Origin: Deltaproteobacteria bacterium
GTDB taxonomy: Bacteria; Desulfobacterota; GWC2-55-46
Reading direction: 5' to 3'
Length of the DNA: 64,000 bases
Assembly: GCA_019912665.1 (NCBI GenBank)
Contig: JAIOIE010000008.1
Span: 62,001-126,000 of the forward strand
Position numbers and translations under genes: made by a program. Under the pieces are notes generated by a model. The model made no database searches. It was not told the origin of the DNA and saw nothing but the letters and a program-made list of their open reading frames with translations. Below are positions 1 through 7,906 of the stretch, piece after piece. Position 1 is the first letter of the stretch. The number at the start of each line of letters is the position of its first letter.

Positions 1-1
1 G

Positions 2-46
2 GCGATCCTGCTCTGCCTTTACGCCCTCTGGGTGATACGGGAATAG
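2..46 (+). CDS. C-terminal end of an upstream membrane protein (partial)
   Basis: One open frame enters from the left edge and encodes about 14 hydrophobic residues (AILLCLYALWVI) before a short charged end (RE) and TAG. This looks like the last transmembrane helix of a membrane protein on the plus strand. It is too short to assign to a family, and it could be a chance open frame. Confidence 0.35.
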   Translation, partial: AILLCLYALWVIRE

Positions 47-89
47 GGGCGCCAGGCCCTATCCCTGGCAGAGAGCTGGAATTAAAACC

Positions 90-118
90 TTTTCACCGGA
101 ACGCGGTTGGGATAAAAT
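90..118 (+). promoter_or_regulatory. Possible sigma-70-type promoter, universal stress protein gene
   Basis: TTTTCA and TAAAAT are separated by 17 bases. The -10 box ends only 8 bases before the ATG at 127 and no Shine-Dalgarno sequence is visible, so transcription from here would give a nearly leaderless mRNA. This is inferred from consensus matching only. Confidence 0.3.
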
Positions 119-126
119 ATGGGCGT

Positions 127-1302
127 ATGTACCGTAATATACTCGTCTGCCTTGATAATTCCGACCACTCCAATGCCGGGGCCGACCTCGCTATCGCGCT
201 TGCGCGCTCATGGGATGCCCGCCTTACCGGATGCCACGTTTACGCGGCAAGGCTCCACAACTCCCGCTTTATCGAGATGGAAGACGGGCTGCCTGAGGCC
301 TACCGGAAGGAGGACGACCTCAAGAAGACCCGCGAGGTCCATGATACCCTCATAACCAGGGGCCTCGAGATAATATCCGATTCGTACATGGCAGTCTTCC
401 AGGCCAGGGCAAGATGCTCCGGGATTGATGCCGGAGGCGTAAGCAGGGAAGGAAAAAACTTCGAGGAAATTGTCAGGGAAGCCGACGAAACCGGCTACGA
501 CCTCGTGGTCATGGGACTTATGGGCCTCGGGAGGACCGGCACGAGCAGGATCGGGAGCGTTGCCGAGAGGGTCGTCCGGAGGGTCCGGAAAGACGTCCTC
601 GTCTCGCAGGAACGCTTCGAGACGGGCCGGGGCATAATAGCAGCCGTAGACGGAAGTCCGGCCTCTTTCGGCGGTCTCCTTACCGCCCTCGAACTCTCCG
701 ATGTATTCGGCTTCGAGGTGGAGGCAGTAAGCGCTTTCGACCCCATGTTCCACCAGGCGGCGTTCCGTTCAATAGCAGGCGTCCTTACCGAAGAGGCCGG
801 GCGGCTCTTCAGGTTCAGGGAGCAGGAAAGGCTCCATGACGAGATAATAGACAAGGGCCTGGCCCGTATCTACAGGGGCCACCTCGAGACCGCCGAAAGG
901 CTGGCCGCCTCAAAAGGAAAAAAAATAAAAACGACACTCCTTTCCGGGAAGGCCTCGGACGAAATAATCAAATACGCGCGGAACGCAAGCCCATTCCTCC
1001 TCGTACTGGGGAGGACCGGCGCGCACGCAGTCGAAGGGCTGGACATAGGCTCGACTGCCGAGAACTGCCTGAGGGAAGTCCCCTGCCACGTGCTCGTCTC
1101 GGCGAGAGAGTTCGCGCCCGCGCCCGCAGCCCCGAAAACCGCCCCGGCCTGGACTGAAGACGCCCTCGAAATACTTTCCCGCATACCCAAATTCGCAAGC
1201 GGCATCGTGAAGGGCATGGTCGAGGACGCTGCGCGGAAAGAGGGTGTGGCGGAGATAACTCCTGAATTCATGCGCAGGGTGAGAAAGAATATCGAAGGAT
1301 GA
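127..1302 (+). CDS. Tandem universal stress protein with C-terminal PCP_red domain
   Basis: A cytoplasmic protein of 391 residues with two UspA domains in tandem. Each domain shows the ATP-binding pattern G-x2-G-x9-G-S (about residues 129-143 and 295-309), so both are probably nucleotide-binding. After an Ala/Pro-rich linker the last 50 residues (about 342-391) form a PCP_red domain, the small helical module at the end of the protochlorophyllide reductase subunit BchB/ChlB; recognisable features are the starting Trp, an RIPxF segment and an EITPEF segment. The gene overlaps the next one by four bases (ATGA), so translation is probably coupled. The combination suggests a redox or tetrapyrrole-linked stress function, which is inference. 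Start chosen at the first in-frame ATG. Confidence 0.9.
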   Translation: MYRNILVCLDNSDHSNAGADLAIALARSWDARLTGCHVYAARLHNSRFIEMEDGLPEAYRKEDDLKKTREVHDTLITRGLEIISDSYMAVFQARARCSGIDAGGVSREGKNFEEIVREADETGYDLVVMGLMGLGRTGTSRIGSVAERVVRRVRKDVLVSQERFETGRGIIAAVDGSPASFGGLLTALELSDVFGFEVEAVSAFDPMFHQAAFRSIAGVLTEEAGRLFRFREQERLHDEIIDKGLARIYRGHLETAERLAASKGKKIKTTLLSGKASDEIIKYARNASPFLLVLGRTGAHAVEGLDIGSTAENCLREVPCHVLVSAREFAPAPAAPKTAPAWTEDALEILSRIPKFASGIVKGMVEDAARKEGVAEITPEFMRRVRKNIEG

Positions 1303-2510
1303 GCGCACCGGCACCTCCTTTCCTCATCTCCTGGAACGTAACCAAAAGATGCAACCTCCTTTGCGGCCACTGCTACCTTGATGCCTGCGAGCTCTCCGGG
1401 GCCGACGCCGTCCCTACAGATGAGGCCCTCTCCTATATCGGCCAGATAGGAAGCCTCTCGCCTGGCTGCATGCTCGTCCTCACGGGCGGCGAGCCGCTCT
1501 TGAGGGATGATATATTCCAGCTTGCAGGCCGCGCATCATCTTTGGGGCTCTCCCCGGTTGTCGGCACGAACGGGACCCTCCTCTCGGACGAAATTATAAA
1601 AAGGCTCCTCGGCTCGGGCGTGCAGGGCATTGGGGTAAGCCTCGACTCGCTTACGCCCGCTCTCCACGACCGCATCCGCGGGGTCGAAGGCGCATGGACA
1701 AAGACCGTCACGGGCATAGAGGCATTGACCAGGTCTACCCTTTCTTTCCAGCTCCAGTTCACGCTCACAAAAGAAAACATGAGTGAGATTCCGGCCTTTG
1801 TCGAGTTCGCCGAAGGCGCGGGAGCAAAGGCGGTCAATTTCTTTTTCCTCGTGTGCACCGGGCGCGGCCAGAAGGCAACCGACCTGTCCCCCGCGGAGTA
1901 CGAATCCGCGCTCAGCTCCATTGCCGCCAAAGAGGAGGAATACAGGGGGAGGGTAATGGTCAGGGCGCGGTGCGCCCCGCACCTTGTACGGGTGGCCGGG
2001 GAGTCCGACCCGGATAGCGCGCTTTTTAAAGGCGGCACAAGCGGCTGCATAGCCGGAAGGGGGTATATCAGGATATCACCCGAGGGCTTCGTCACCCCCT
2101 GCCCCTATATACCCGTCCGCGAAGGCTCGCCCAGCCTCAGGGAAAAAACGCTCTCGGAGATCTGGGAAAACGATCCGGCATTCAAGATGCTGCGGAACCC
2201 CGCCTACAAGGGCAGGTGCGCGGAATGCGAATATTCGGACTCCTGCGGCGGCTGCAGGGCAAGGGCCCTCGCCGCTACCGGAGACCTCATGGCCGAAGAC
2301 CCCTGGTGCATGCACGAGCCGAAGGGCATTAAAAAAGAGGCAACCGCCCCGCCCGCATGGAGCCCGGATGCCGAGGAAAGGCTTGAAAATATCCCGGCAT
2401 TCATCAGGCCCATGATAAAAAAAGGGCTCGAGCGTTATGCCTCTAATAAAGGCATAAAGGTAATCACCCCTGAGCTGATGAAGGATCTCCGGGAAAAGGC
2501 AGGAAGATGA
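1299..2510 (+). CDS. Radical SAM/SPASM protein with C-terminal PCP_red domain
   Basis: A 403-residue radical SAM enzyme. The CxxxCxxC motif for the SAM-binding 4Fe-4S cluster is at residues 18-25, followed by a GGEPLL motif. A SPASM-type region with Cys at about 250, 268, 307, 310, 316, 319 and 337 should hold auxiliary clusters. About residues 355-402 form a PCP_red domain like that of the preceding stress protein (IPAF and VITPEL segments). The general layout resembles radical SAM enzymes of heme d1 and alternative heme synthesis (NirJ/AhbC/AhbD group), but no heme genes lie nearby and the substrate is unknown. The start overlaps the upstream stop and the stop overlaps the next start, indicating one transcript. 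Confidence 0.88.
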   Translation: MSAPAPPFLISWNVTKRCNLLCGHCYLDACELSGADAVPTDEALSYIGQIGSLSPGCMLVLTGGEPLLRDDIFQLAGRASSLGLSPVVGTNGTLLSDEIIKRLLGSGVQGIGVSLDSLTPALHDRIRGVEGAWTKTVTGIEALTRSTLSFQLQFTLTKENMSEIPAFVEFAEGAGAKAVNFFFLVCTGRGQKATDLSPAEYESALSSIAAKEEEYRGRVMVRARCAPHLVRVAGESDPDSALFKGGTSGCIAGRGYIRISPEGFVTPCPYIPVREGSPSLREKTLSEIWENDPAFKMLRNPAYKGRCAECEYSDSCGGCRARALAATGDLMAEDPWCMHEPKGIKKEATAPPAWSPDAEERLENIPAFIRPMIKKGLERYASNKGIKVITPELMKDLREKAGR

Positions 2511-2707
2511 CCGGGGATACAGAAAACCGCAGATATAAAAAGGGGGCAGCGCCCCGGTTCCTCGGAGCTGCCCTCGTCTCCCTGGGCCTCGTGAACATCC
2601 TCCTCAACGCAAGGGCCGCCTCGCCACTCGACCCCTTCTACATCCTAATGGCCGCCGCAGGCGCCGCCCTCATTGCCTTCGGCTCCCGAAAAGGACAAAA
2701 AGGCTGA
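2507..2707 (+). CDS. Small two-helix membrane protein, unknown function
   Basis: A 66-residue protein with a basic N-terminus and two hydrophobic stretches (about residues 17-36 and 42-59) separated by a short loop, ending in Arg/Lys. It therefore should sit in the inner membrane as a hairpin with both ends inside. Its ATG overlaps the stop of the radical SAM gene by four bases, making it the third gene of that operon. I do not recognise the family. Confidence 0.65.
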   Translation: MTGDTENRRYKKGAAPRFLGAALVSLGLVNILLNARAASPLDPFYILMAAAGAALIAFGSRKGQKG

Positions 2708-2725
2708 AGGACTGCCGTATACTAC

Positions 2726-2880
2726 TTGAGAGAACCTTTTTTGTAAAAAAGGTTCTCTCTGACTCTCTCCAAAAAACTTTCAGTTCTTCCTGGGAGAACC
2801 CCCGATTTGGGGCTTCTCCCAGGAACTAAAAGTCTTTGGAGGGGGTCTGGGGGAAACTTTCTACAGAAAGGTTCCCCCCC
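2726..2880. repeat. Structured intergenic repeat, family A, copy 1
   Basis: Three nested or adjacent hairpins: a 15-bp perfect stem with a two-base loop (2728-2759), a larger hairpin built on CTCTCCAAAAAACTTT pairing with AAAGTCTTTGGAGGG around an inner GGGAGAA/TTCTCCC stem, and a third with GGGGGAAAC against GGTTCCCCC. The same modules recur at 39541-39832. Similar motifs are common between genes in delta-type proteobacteria, from general knowledge. Confidence 0.75.
2728..2759. terminator. Hairpin terminator after the radical SAM operon
   Basis: A perfect 15-bp inverted repeat (GAGAGAACCTTTTTT with its complement) with a two-base loop starts 20 bases after the stop of the 66-residue gene. 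It contains A and T runs, so it could terminate transcription in both directions, but it is also the first module of repeat family A. Confidence 0.6.
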
Positions 2881-2897
2881 AGTCTTCCGCAGTCCCT

Positions 2898-4460
2898 TCA
2901 ATCCTTTCTACCCCTTCCGAGGAAAAGCCAGAACATCTCGGCTGCGAGGACGAAGCCTCCGGCAGCAAGAGGCCACATGTATGACGGGCCGCTGGTTTCC
3001 TTTTCAAGCCTCACCCATTCCCAACCGGTCATTACGTGCTTTCCTTTGCTGTCGCCGTTGGAGCCGTCCCACAGGGCGAACGCTACCGGAGTGAACAAGC
3101 CTTCTTCGAAAAGGGGGCCGTTTTCATGATTGAGCAGGCCTTTCATGACGACCCGCCACCTGCCGTTGTCGTATGTGCCGCTGGCCACGAAGCCGTCGGC
3201 TTCGGATAACGTCTTCCGCTCAATGCGCTCAAAGCCCTTTGCCTCCATGACCTCGAAAGCCTCTTCTCCCGATTCACTTTCAGGGCTCCTCCAGTGCCAT
3301 ATCACGACGGGCTTCCTTCCGTCGCCCATGCCGAAGTACGGCCTTCCGCCCTTGACCTCGCCAGCGGGGAACTGGATAGCCGCGCCGTCCGGGAATAACG
3401 GACCGTCTGCGATCTCAATGGACTTGGTGTCCCACGGCCTCGAGTTGGTCGGGTCGTTCCATTCGAGGAGGAAGGCCGCTTCTTTCCCGTTATGGAGGGC
3501 CTTTACCGAAATCGAATTGAGCGAAGGCGTAAATGCCTTCTCCCCGGCTATTATCTGCGGAAATAGGAAGTAGTTGGCCTCGGGCGCGGAATCCCAGAGC
3601 TTGTGCGAGTGCGCAAGGGGCAGGCTCCCCTCCACCTTTACGGCCCTTATTATCATTTCAGGCACTGTCCTTCGCGAAGGCTCGTCAAGCGAGGCGGCAT
3701 AGTTAGCCACATCCCACCTCTCCTCTTCGGTCATTGCCTTTTTTGAGGACGGGTCCGCGAAGCTCGGCATCTGGGTGCCCGGTATGCCGACCGTCACCCG
3801 CGTGTAGATGTCCTCGGGCCTCGTCCCTGCCCTGAAGGTCCAACCCTTTGTGAGGTCCCTAGGCCAGGTCCTTGCGCCCCAATCGTCCCGCAATTTCTTC
3901 GTCCCGTCGCCCCGCCCATTAAGGCCGTGGCACTCGGCACACCTGTCCTTGAAGAGCCCGCGGCCCCGCTCGATGCTCTCCGGGCCGGGCTGTATCCTTC
4001 CGGCAAGGCTTATCGCGGGCATTTCATTCCTCTCAAGCCCTGAAAGCGACCTCATGTAGGCTGCCATATCCCTTATACCTTCCGGGCCCATGACATCGCC
4101 CCACCCCGGCATCGAGGTCCCGCTCATGCCGTCCCAGCCTGGCAGGCCGCCGTGCTGGCGGCCCCCGGCCATCATCCTTTCAAAGTCCTCGTCCGAGGGG
4201 GAGTATTCGTCAAAGGGCGTGGACTTCCACTTGTACAGGCCGAACGTAAGGTCCCTGGGAAGCGGGTTCACGAATTCGGCTGCCGGTCCATCTCCAGCGC
4301 CCTCGATGCCGTGGCACCACCAGCACCGTCTCTCATAGAGCGCCTTTCCCTTTTCCGGGTCGCCGTCTGAGGCAAACGCGGACTGAAGAGAAACTGCTAA
4401 AATAAGGAGGACGGTAAGGCCCCTTAAACACAATTTTATGTCACGGATCGGGAATGCCAT
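2898..4460 (-). CDS. Diheme cytochrome c with ethylbenzene-dehydrogenase-type heme b domain
   Basis: A 520-residue exported cytochrome. It has a signal peptide (about 1-31), two cytochrome c domains with CWWCH (46-50) and CAECH (about 174-178), then a region of about 230 residues resembling the EB_dh heme b domain found in gamma subunits of DMSO-reductase-family enzymes (NxrC, ClrC, EbdC types), and a C-terminal transmembrane helix with a basic tail. It should be anchored in the membrane and face the periplasm. It is the last gene of a five-gene minus-strand operon, one base after the preceding stop. The likely role is electron delivery from periplasmic donors to the CydA-like protein. Family recognition is firm for the c-type domains and moderate for EB_dh. 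Confidence 0.85.
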   Translation of the reverse strand: MAFPIRDIKLCLRGLTVLLILAVSLQSAFASDGDPEKGKALYERRCWWCHGIEGAGDGPAAEFVNPLPRDLTFGLYKWKSTPFDEYSPSDEDFERMMAGGRQHGGLPGWDGMSGTSMPGWGDVMGPEGIRDMAAYMRSLSGLERNEMPAISLAGRIQPGPESIERGRGLFKDRCAECHGLNGRGDGTKKLRDDWGARTWPRDLTKGWTFRAGTRPEDIYTRVTVGIPGTQMPSFADPSSKKAMTEEERWDVANYAASLDEPSRRTVPEMIIRAVKVEGSLPLAHSHKLWDSAPEANYFLFPQIIAGEKAFTPSLNSISVKALHNGKEAAFLLEWNDPTNSRPWDTKSIEIADGPLFPDGAAIQFPAGEVKGGRPYFGMGDGRKPVVIWHWRSPESESGEEAFEVMEAKGFERIERKTLSEADGFVASGTYDNGRWRVVMKGLLNHENGPLFEEGLFTPVAFALWDGSNGDSKGKHVMTGWEWVRLEKETSGPSYMWPLAAGGFVLAAEMFWLFLGRGRKD

Positions 4461-4461
4461 C

Positions 4462-5211
4462 TCAGTCCTTCCAGCTCCTGGGCCTGTTCCCGGTGTAATC
4501 GTAGAGGAAGATAATCACCTTCCAGACCTCGTCTTCCGTAAGCTCATCCTCCCACGCGGGCATTGCCGAGATGTTCGGGCCGCCCTCCCTGGGGAGGCCC
4601 GTCCCGCCTTTCACGATCCTCCAGAAAAGGTAGGACTCCTTGAGCTGCGCAATGGTGTCGCTCCCGGTGAAGGGCATGGGGAGCGGGTCCATCGCGTGGG
4701 CGTAGTGCCCCCTGCCGTCGAGCTTGGCCCCGTGGCAGAAGAAGCAGTTTTTGAAATAGACCTCCCCGCCCTCGCGCACCATCTCTTTAAATGCCGCGGG
4801 ATCTTCCTTCTCGAGCGCCCGGAGCGGGTTCTCAAGCCCGTCCATCTCGTATACTTTCCCGTACGCCCGCACCGCTCCAGGCGGGGCCGGATGCGCGCTC
4901 CTGAGCTCAAACGGAGGGCCGGGCTCGGTTCCGGCATAATATACCGAGAGCGCGGCGGCTACGGGGAGGAGACCGAAAAAGATATTCCTGGCGAGCGCCT
5001 TGGAGGGGTCTTCCAGAAGCGACCTTATTGGCGCGAAGAGCTCGTTTGCCCCCTCGTCCGTGATGGTCATAACGAGAATAACAGTCACCACGATAAAGAA
5101 CATGTACATCGTGATGACGCTCGACGGGATGGGCTTCCCGGCAAGGAGGCCTGGCATCTTCAGGAGCGCATAGAAGAAGAGGTTTATGGCGATGAACTTA
5201 AGTAGCCTCAT
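4462..5211 (-). CDS. Membrane-bound monoheme cytochrome c
   Basis: A 249-residue protein with three predicted transmembrane helices in the first 95 residues (about 9-26, 33-50, 73-91) and a C-terminal periplasmic cytochrome c domain. Heme is attached at CFFCH (156-160), and the Met in an AMPAW segment near the end is the likely axial ligand. It overlaps the upstream cytochrome gene by four bases (ATGA). It probably forms part of a complex with the CydA-like protein and passes electrons along a chain of c-type hemes. Confidence 0.86.
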   Translation of the reverse strand: MRLLKFIAINLFFYALLKMPGLLAGKPIPSSVITMYMFFIVVTVILVMTITDEGANELFAPIRSLLEDPSKALARNIFFGLLPVAAALSVYYAGTEPGPPFELRSAHPAPPGAVRAYGKVYEMDGLENPLRALEKEDPAAFKEMVREGGEVYFKNCFFCHGAKLDGRGHYAHAMDPLPMPFTGSDTIAQLKESYLFWRIVKGGTGLPREGGPNISAMPAWEDELTEDEVWKVIIFLYDYTGNRPRSWKD

Positions 5212-5729
5212 TCCTCTCTCCCCTCTCCCGGAAGCGCGACCGTTATCTCCACCCCGGAGATGCTCTGGAGAAAGGCTATCACCGCCCGTATTTCAGTTTC
5301 GTTCAGCCCTATCGAGCTTTCTCTCACGTCAGGCATCGGGCTTACGCGGTCTTCGGTGCCGCTTACGCCGTAGCCAGGAACGACATAGGCCGAAGGGTGC
5401 ACGAGCGACTCGTACAGGTAGCTCTCTATGTCAGAGGCTTTCCCGGAATAGCCCGGCGATGAAAACCGCGCTTTTGCGACCAGGGCCGAGTCGTCGAGGG
5501 CCGGAGCCCTTCCCCCGGCTTTTGTGTGGCAGAGCGAGCACGCCCCTTTTCCGTTATAGACCTCCTCGCCGAGGGCCAGAAGCTCATCGATCGTCGCAGG
5601 CCCGCCGGAGGCGGCGCTTTCGGAAGGAGGCTCACCGGGGTTGATGGGCGGTATCACGAAAACCGAGTAGAAGGTATATAGGCCGATTATAATGAGGCTG
5701 AAAGCCGTGATTTTTATAAACCTACCCAT
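5208..5729 (-). CDS. Membrane-anchored monoheme cytochrome c
   Basis: A 173-residue protein with one N-terminal transmembrane anchor (about 7-27), a Pro/Ser/Ala-rich linker and a cytochrome c domain with CSLCH at 64-68. A SPMPD segment near the end probably supplies the Met ligand. The gene overlaps the stop of the CydA-like gene by eight bases and the start of the next cytochrome gene by four. The position suggests the c-type subunit closest to the oxidase-like core. Confidence 0.86.
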   Translation of the reverse strand: MGRFIKITAFSLIIIGLYTFYSVFVIPPINPGEPPSESAASGGPATIDELLALGEEVYNGKGACSLCHTKAGGRAPALDDSALVAKARFSSPGYSGKASDIESYLYESLVHPSAYVVPGYGVSGTEDRVSPMPDVRESSIGLNETEIRAVIAFLQSISGVEITVALPGEGREE

Positions 5730-7518
5730 CTTTTCCGGCCTCCTTTCTCTTTCCCATGCCGCCGAGCCAGAATATGAACACGATTATGGCCAGGAACACC
5801 ACCGTCCCCGCTGAGACCACCTTGGCCGCGTAGGCTATGGAGGGCGTAAAGGCGTCGGCTGACGCGTCCTTCATTACCGAATATACGTGCCAGTGCTGCC
5901 TTATGGCCGAGCGGACGAACCCCATCAACCCCATGAGCCAGGTAAACGAGACGGCTATGAGTATGAGCGCGTACTGGCTCCTCTCGGGCATGCGCCCCCA
6001 CTTGAAATCCTCAGACTTGCCGCCTCTCGCCATAAGCCATTCGATTACAAGGCAGGCGACGATGACGAAGAGGGTCGTCGCCACCTGCGGGACCGACGAC
6101 GCGACCTTGTAGACGGTATTGGTGAAATAGCCGTAGTAGATTCCGAGGAATGCTATGTTAGCGACCGCTGCCGTAAAGAGGCCTGCCTGCAGAGCGTTTC
6201 CGTAACGGACCCACTGAACTGCCGGCCTCCTGTGGGCCCGCCTGTAGAGGAGGAACGACAGGAAGGTGAAAAGGAGCATTATGTTCACGGCCGTGTTCTT
6301 GGCGGGCATCAGCCCCAGCGGCCCGAGGTACGGATGGTATTGCCCGCCGAGAGCGCGCGCCTCCGACGGCGTGAGTATCAGCGTGTGCGGGGTAAACCAG
6401 ACGAGAAAGGAGGCGGCAACGACCAGGGCAATGTACTTTACATATTTAAAATAGGCCGCCCCGTAGCCGCCCCTCCCGAATCCGCACCAGAGATAGTAGT
6501 TGGCGGCAAGGAAGAGCGCGCCTATGATTACGGCCTGAATGATGAAGAGCCACGCGAAGACCCCACCCATGAGGGTTATCCCCATCTGCTGGCTGAAGGC
6601 GTATATCTCTGCGGTGAGCCAGTATCCCGCGAAGGGGAGCGGAAGGAGCGCGCCGATGGCGATGAGGCTTGCGGTGTAGCCCATCCAATCGTAGTGCGCC
6701 CTCTCCTCCTCGCCTGAGGCGCCGAGGAACCTGTACGCGGCGTACGCGCCGACTATGGAGCCGCCGTAGGCTATGTTCGCTATGAACCTGTGTAGGTTCA
6801 TGGGGCTCCAGAGGTGGTTGTTCACGGCCTCCCAGAGATTGCCGCTGAATACGCCCGCCGCATCCACGCCGGAAGGCGTCATCATGAAGGTCACCCATGC
6901 ATTTGCCACGAACATGAGCCCTGTGCCGGAGAGGTTCAGCCCGAGGCCAACGGCGAGGTGGAGGAGCTTCAACCGGCCTTCCGCCATGCGCTTCCAGCCG
7001 TAAAAATAGGTATAAAGGGCGGCGGTCTCGAGAAAGAAAAAGATCGCGTAAAAGATCGCCGTGGGGCCGAAGATCGAGGCGAGGTACTTCATGAGGTCCG
7101 GATAGAACACGATGAGCGCGGCAATAAGTATGCCGCCCGTTATGGCTGTGAGCGAAAAGGCCGTGATGCTCACCCTGAGGAACTCGTAGGCGACCCTGTC
7201 GTAGCGCCTGTCTTTCTTTACGACCCCGATGCATTCGAGTATCACGACGAAGATGGGGACCGCGAGGACGAAAGCCGCGAACCAGACGTGCATCTGCGCG
7301 GCGAGCCAGACGGCGAGCCTGGGATTCACGGCCTTGACAGCCGGGTAGTCGCCCGGGCCGAGGACCGGGGCGGGAGCATACGACGACCCTGCAGCCAGGG
7401 CGTCCGGGGCGAGCGCGGCTGAAGCCAGGAGGATGAAAACGGGGATGAGCCCGCGGAGTAAACTGAAATTCCGGAGCTGGCGCTTATTCATCGGAAGCGG
7501 CATCAATCCCTCAGCCAT
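5722..7518 (-). CDS. CydA-like cytochrome bd-superfamily subunit
   Basis: A 598-residue integral membrane protein related to CydA of cytochrome bd oxidase. Alignment by eye places His77 (in AAQMHVW) at the high-spin heme ligand of E. coli CydA His19, Glu164 (in FFLET) at Glu107 and His243 (in MNLHRF) at His186. I do not see the GRQPW motif of the quinol-binding loop. There is an N-terminal extension with an extra hydrophobic segment, and about a dozen helices overall. No CydB is encoded nearby; c-type cytochromes follow instead. This matches bd-superfamily members proposed to use cytochrome c rather than quinol (OR-C type, and the bd-like oxidase described in Nitrospira). Oxygen or another acceptor is plausible; the activity is unproven. 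Confidence 0.82.
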   Translation of the reverse strand: MAEGLMPLPMNKRQLRNFSLLRGLIPVFILLASAALAPDALAAGSSYAPAPVLGPGDYPAVKAVNPRLAVWLAAQMHVWFAAFVLAVPIFVVILECIGVVKKDRRYDRVAYEFLRVSITAFSLTAITGGILIAALIVFYPDLMKYLASIFGPTAIFYAIFFFLETAALYTYFYGWKRMAEGRLKLLHLAVGLGLNLSGTGLMFVANAWVTFMMTPSGVDAAGVFSGNLWEAVNNHLWSPMNLHRFIANIAYGGSIVGAYAAYRFLGASGEEERAHYDWMGYTASLIAIGALLPLPFAGYWLTAEIYAFSQQMGITLMGGVFAWLFIIQAVIIGALFLAANYYLWCGFGRGGYGAAYFKYVKYIALVVAASFLVWFTPHTLILTPSEARALGGQYHPYLGPLGLMPAKNTAVNIMLLFTFLSFLLYRRAHRRPAVQWVRYGNALQAGLFTAAVANIAFLGIYYGYFTNTVYKVASSVPQVATTLFVIVACLVIEWLMARGGKSEDFKWGRMPERSQYALILIAVSFTWLMGLMGFVRSAIRQHWHVYSVMKDASADAFTPSIAYAAKVVSAGTVVFLAIIVFIFWLGGMGKRKEAGKDG

Positions 7519-7624
7519 TAAAAAAGAAACTCAGGCCCTGAGCATTGAATAGGAGGAGGTCAAGGACAAGAAAGAGCGCGCCGAAACCCAAAACCGACGC
7601 TATGAATGCCAGTACTGTTTTCAT
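7511..7624 (-). CDS. 37-residue single-helix membrane protein before the CydA-like gene
   Basis: This short frame encodes a Met-Lys start, one long hydrophobic segment (about residues 3-29) and an FFFNG end. Its TGA lies inside the start of the CydA-like gene, an 8-base overlap of the same kind seen elsewhere in this operon. No strong Shine-Dalgarno precedes it. Size and topology recall CydX/CbdX, the small subunits of bd oxidases, although those genes normally follow cydB. Assignment as an accessory subunit is inference. The frame stays open further upstream, but that part overlaps the promoter region and the divergent gene and does not look coding. Confidence 0.5.
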   Translation of the reverse strand: MKTVLAFIASVLGFGALFLVLDLLLFNAQGLSFFFNG

Positions 7625-7669
7625 ATTTCGCGGTTTGACAAAAAAATGCTCATGGATTAATCTAGGGGG

Positions 7670-7783
7670 ATGCTTGGACGAGTCCTTAAAAAGACCGGGC
7701 CTGCGGATATCCTGATATTCCTCGGCGCGGCCGTGAACCTCATCATAATAGCCGGGCTCGTCCTTTTGTTCCTTCTTTCCTGA
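7670..7783 (+). CDS. Possible 37-residue single-helix membrane protein
   Basis: An ATG directly after an AGGGGG run opens a frame of 37 residues with a basic start (LGRVLKK) and one hydrophobic helix (about residues 13-36). It lies in the divergent space between the cytochrome operon and the hydrogenase maturation genes. The purine run touches the ATG, which is poor ribosome-binding spacing, so this may not be translated. Confidence 0.35.
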   Translation: MLGRVLKKTGPADILIFLGAAVNLIIIAGLVLLFLLS

Positions 7784-7906
7784 ATTCCCGGGCAGGGTCA
7801 TTATAATCCTGATTTCCTTGTATTTACAAGAGTTTAATGATTGGCCTGGCCGCCCTTTTTTTGATAAAATATTAATTAAGGCCTCTTTGATACCTCCCAA
7901 TTGCGA

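Noticed and set aside
119-355. ATG at 119 opening a 78-codon frame
   Set aside because: It overlaps the universal stress protein out of frame and lacks domain features.
4438-5205. Plus-strand frame of 255 codons opposite the monoheme cytochrome gene
   Set aside because: It is a shadow of GC-rich codon use; the minus-strand frame has membrane helices and CFFCH, while this frame is unrelated to any family and very rich in Arg, Glu and Val.
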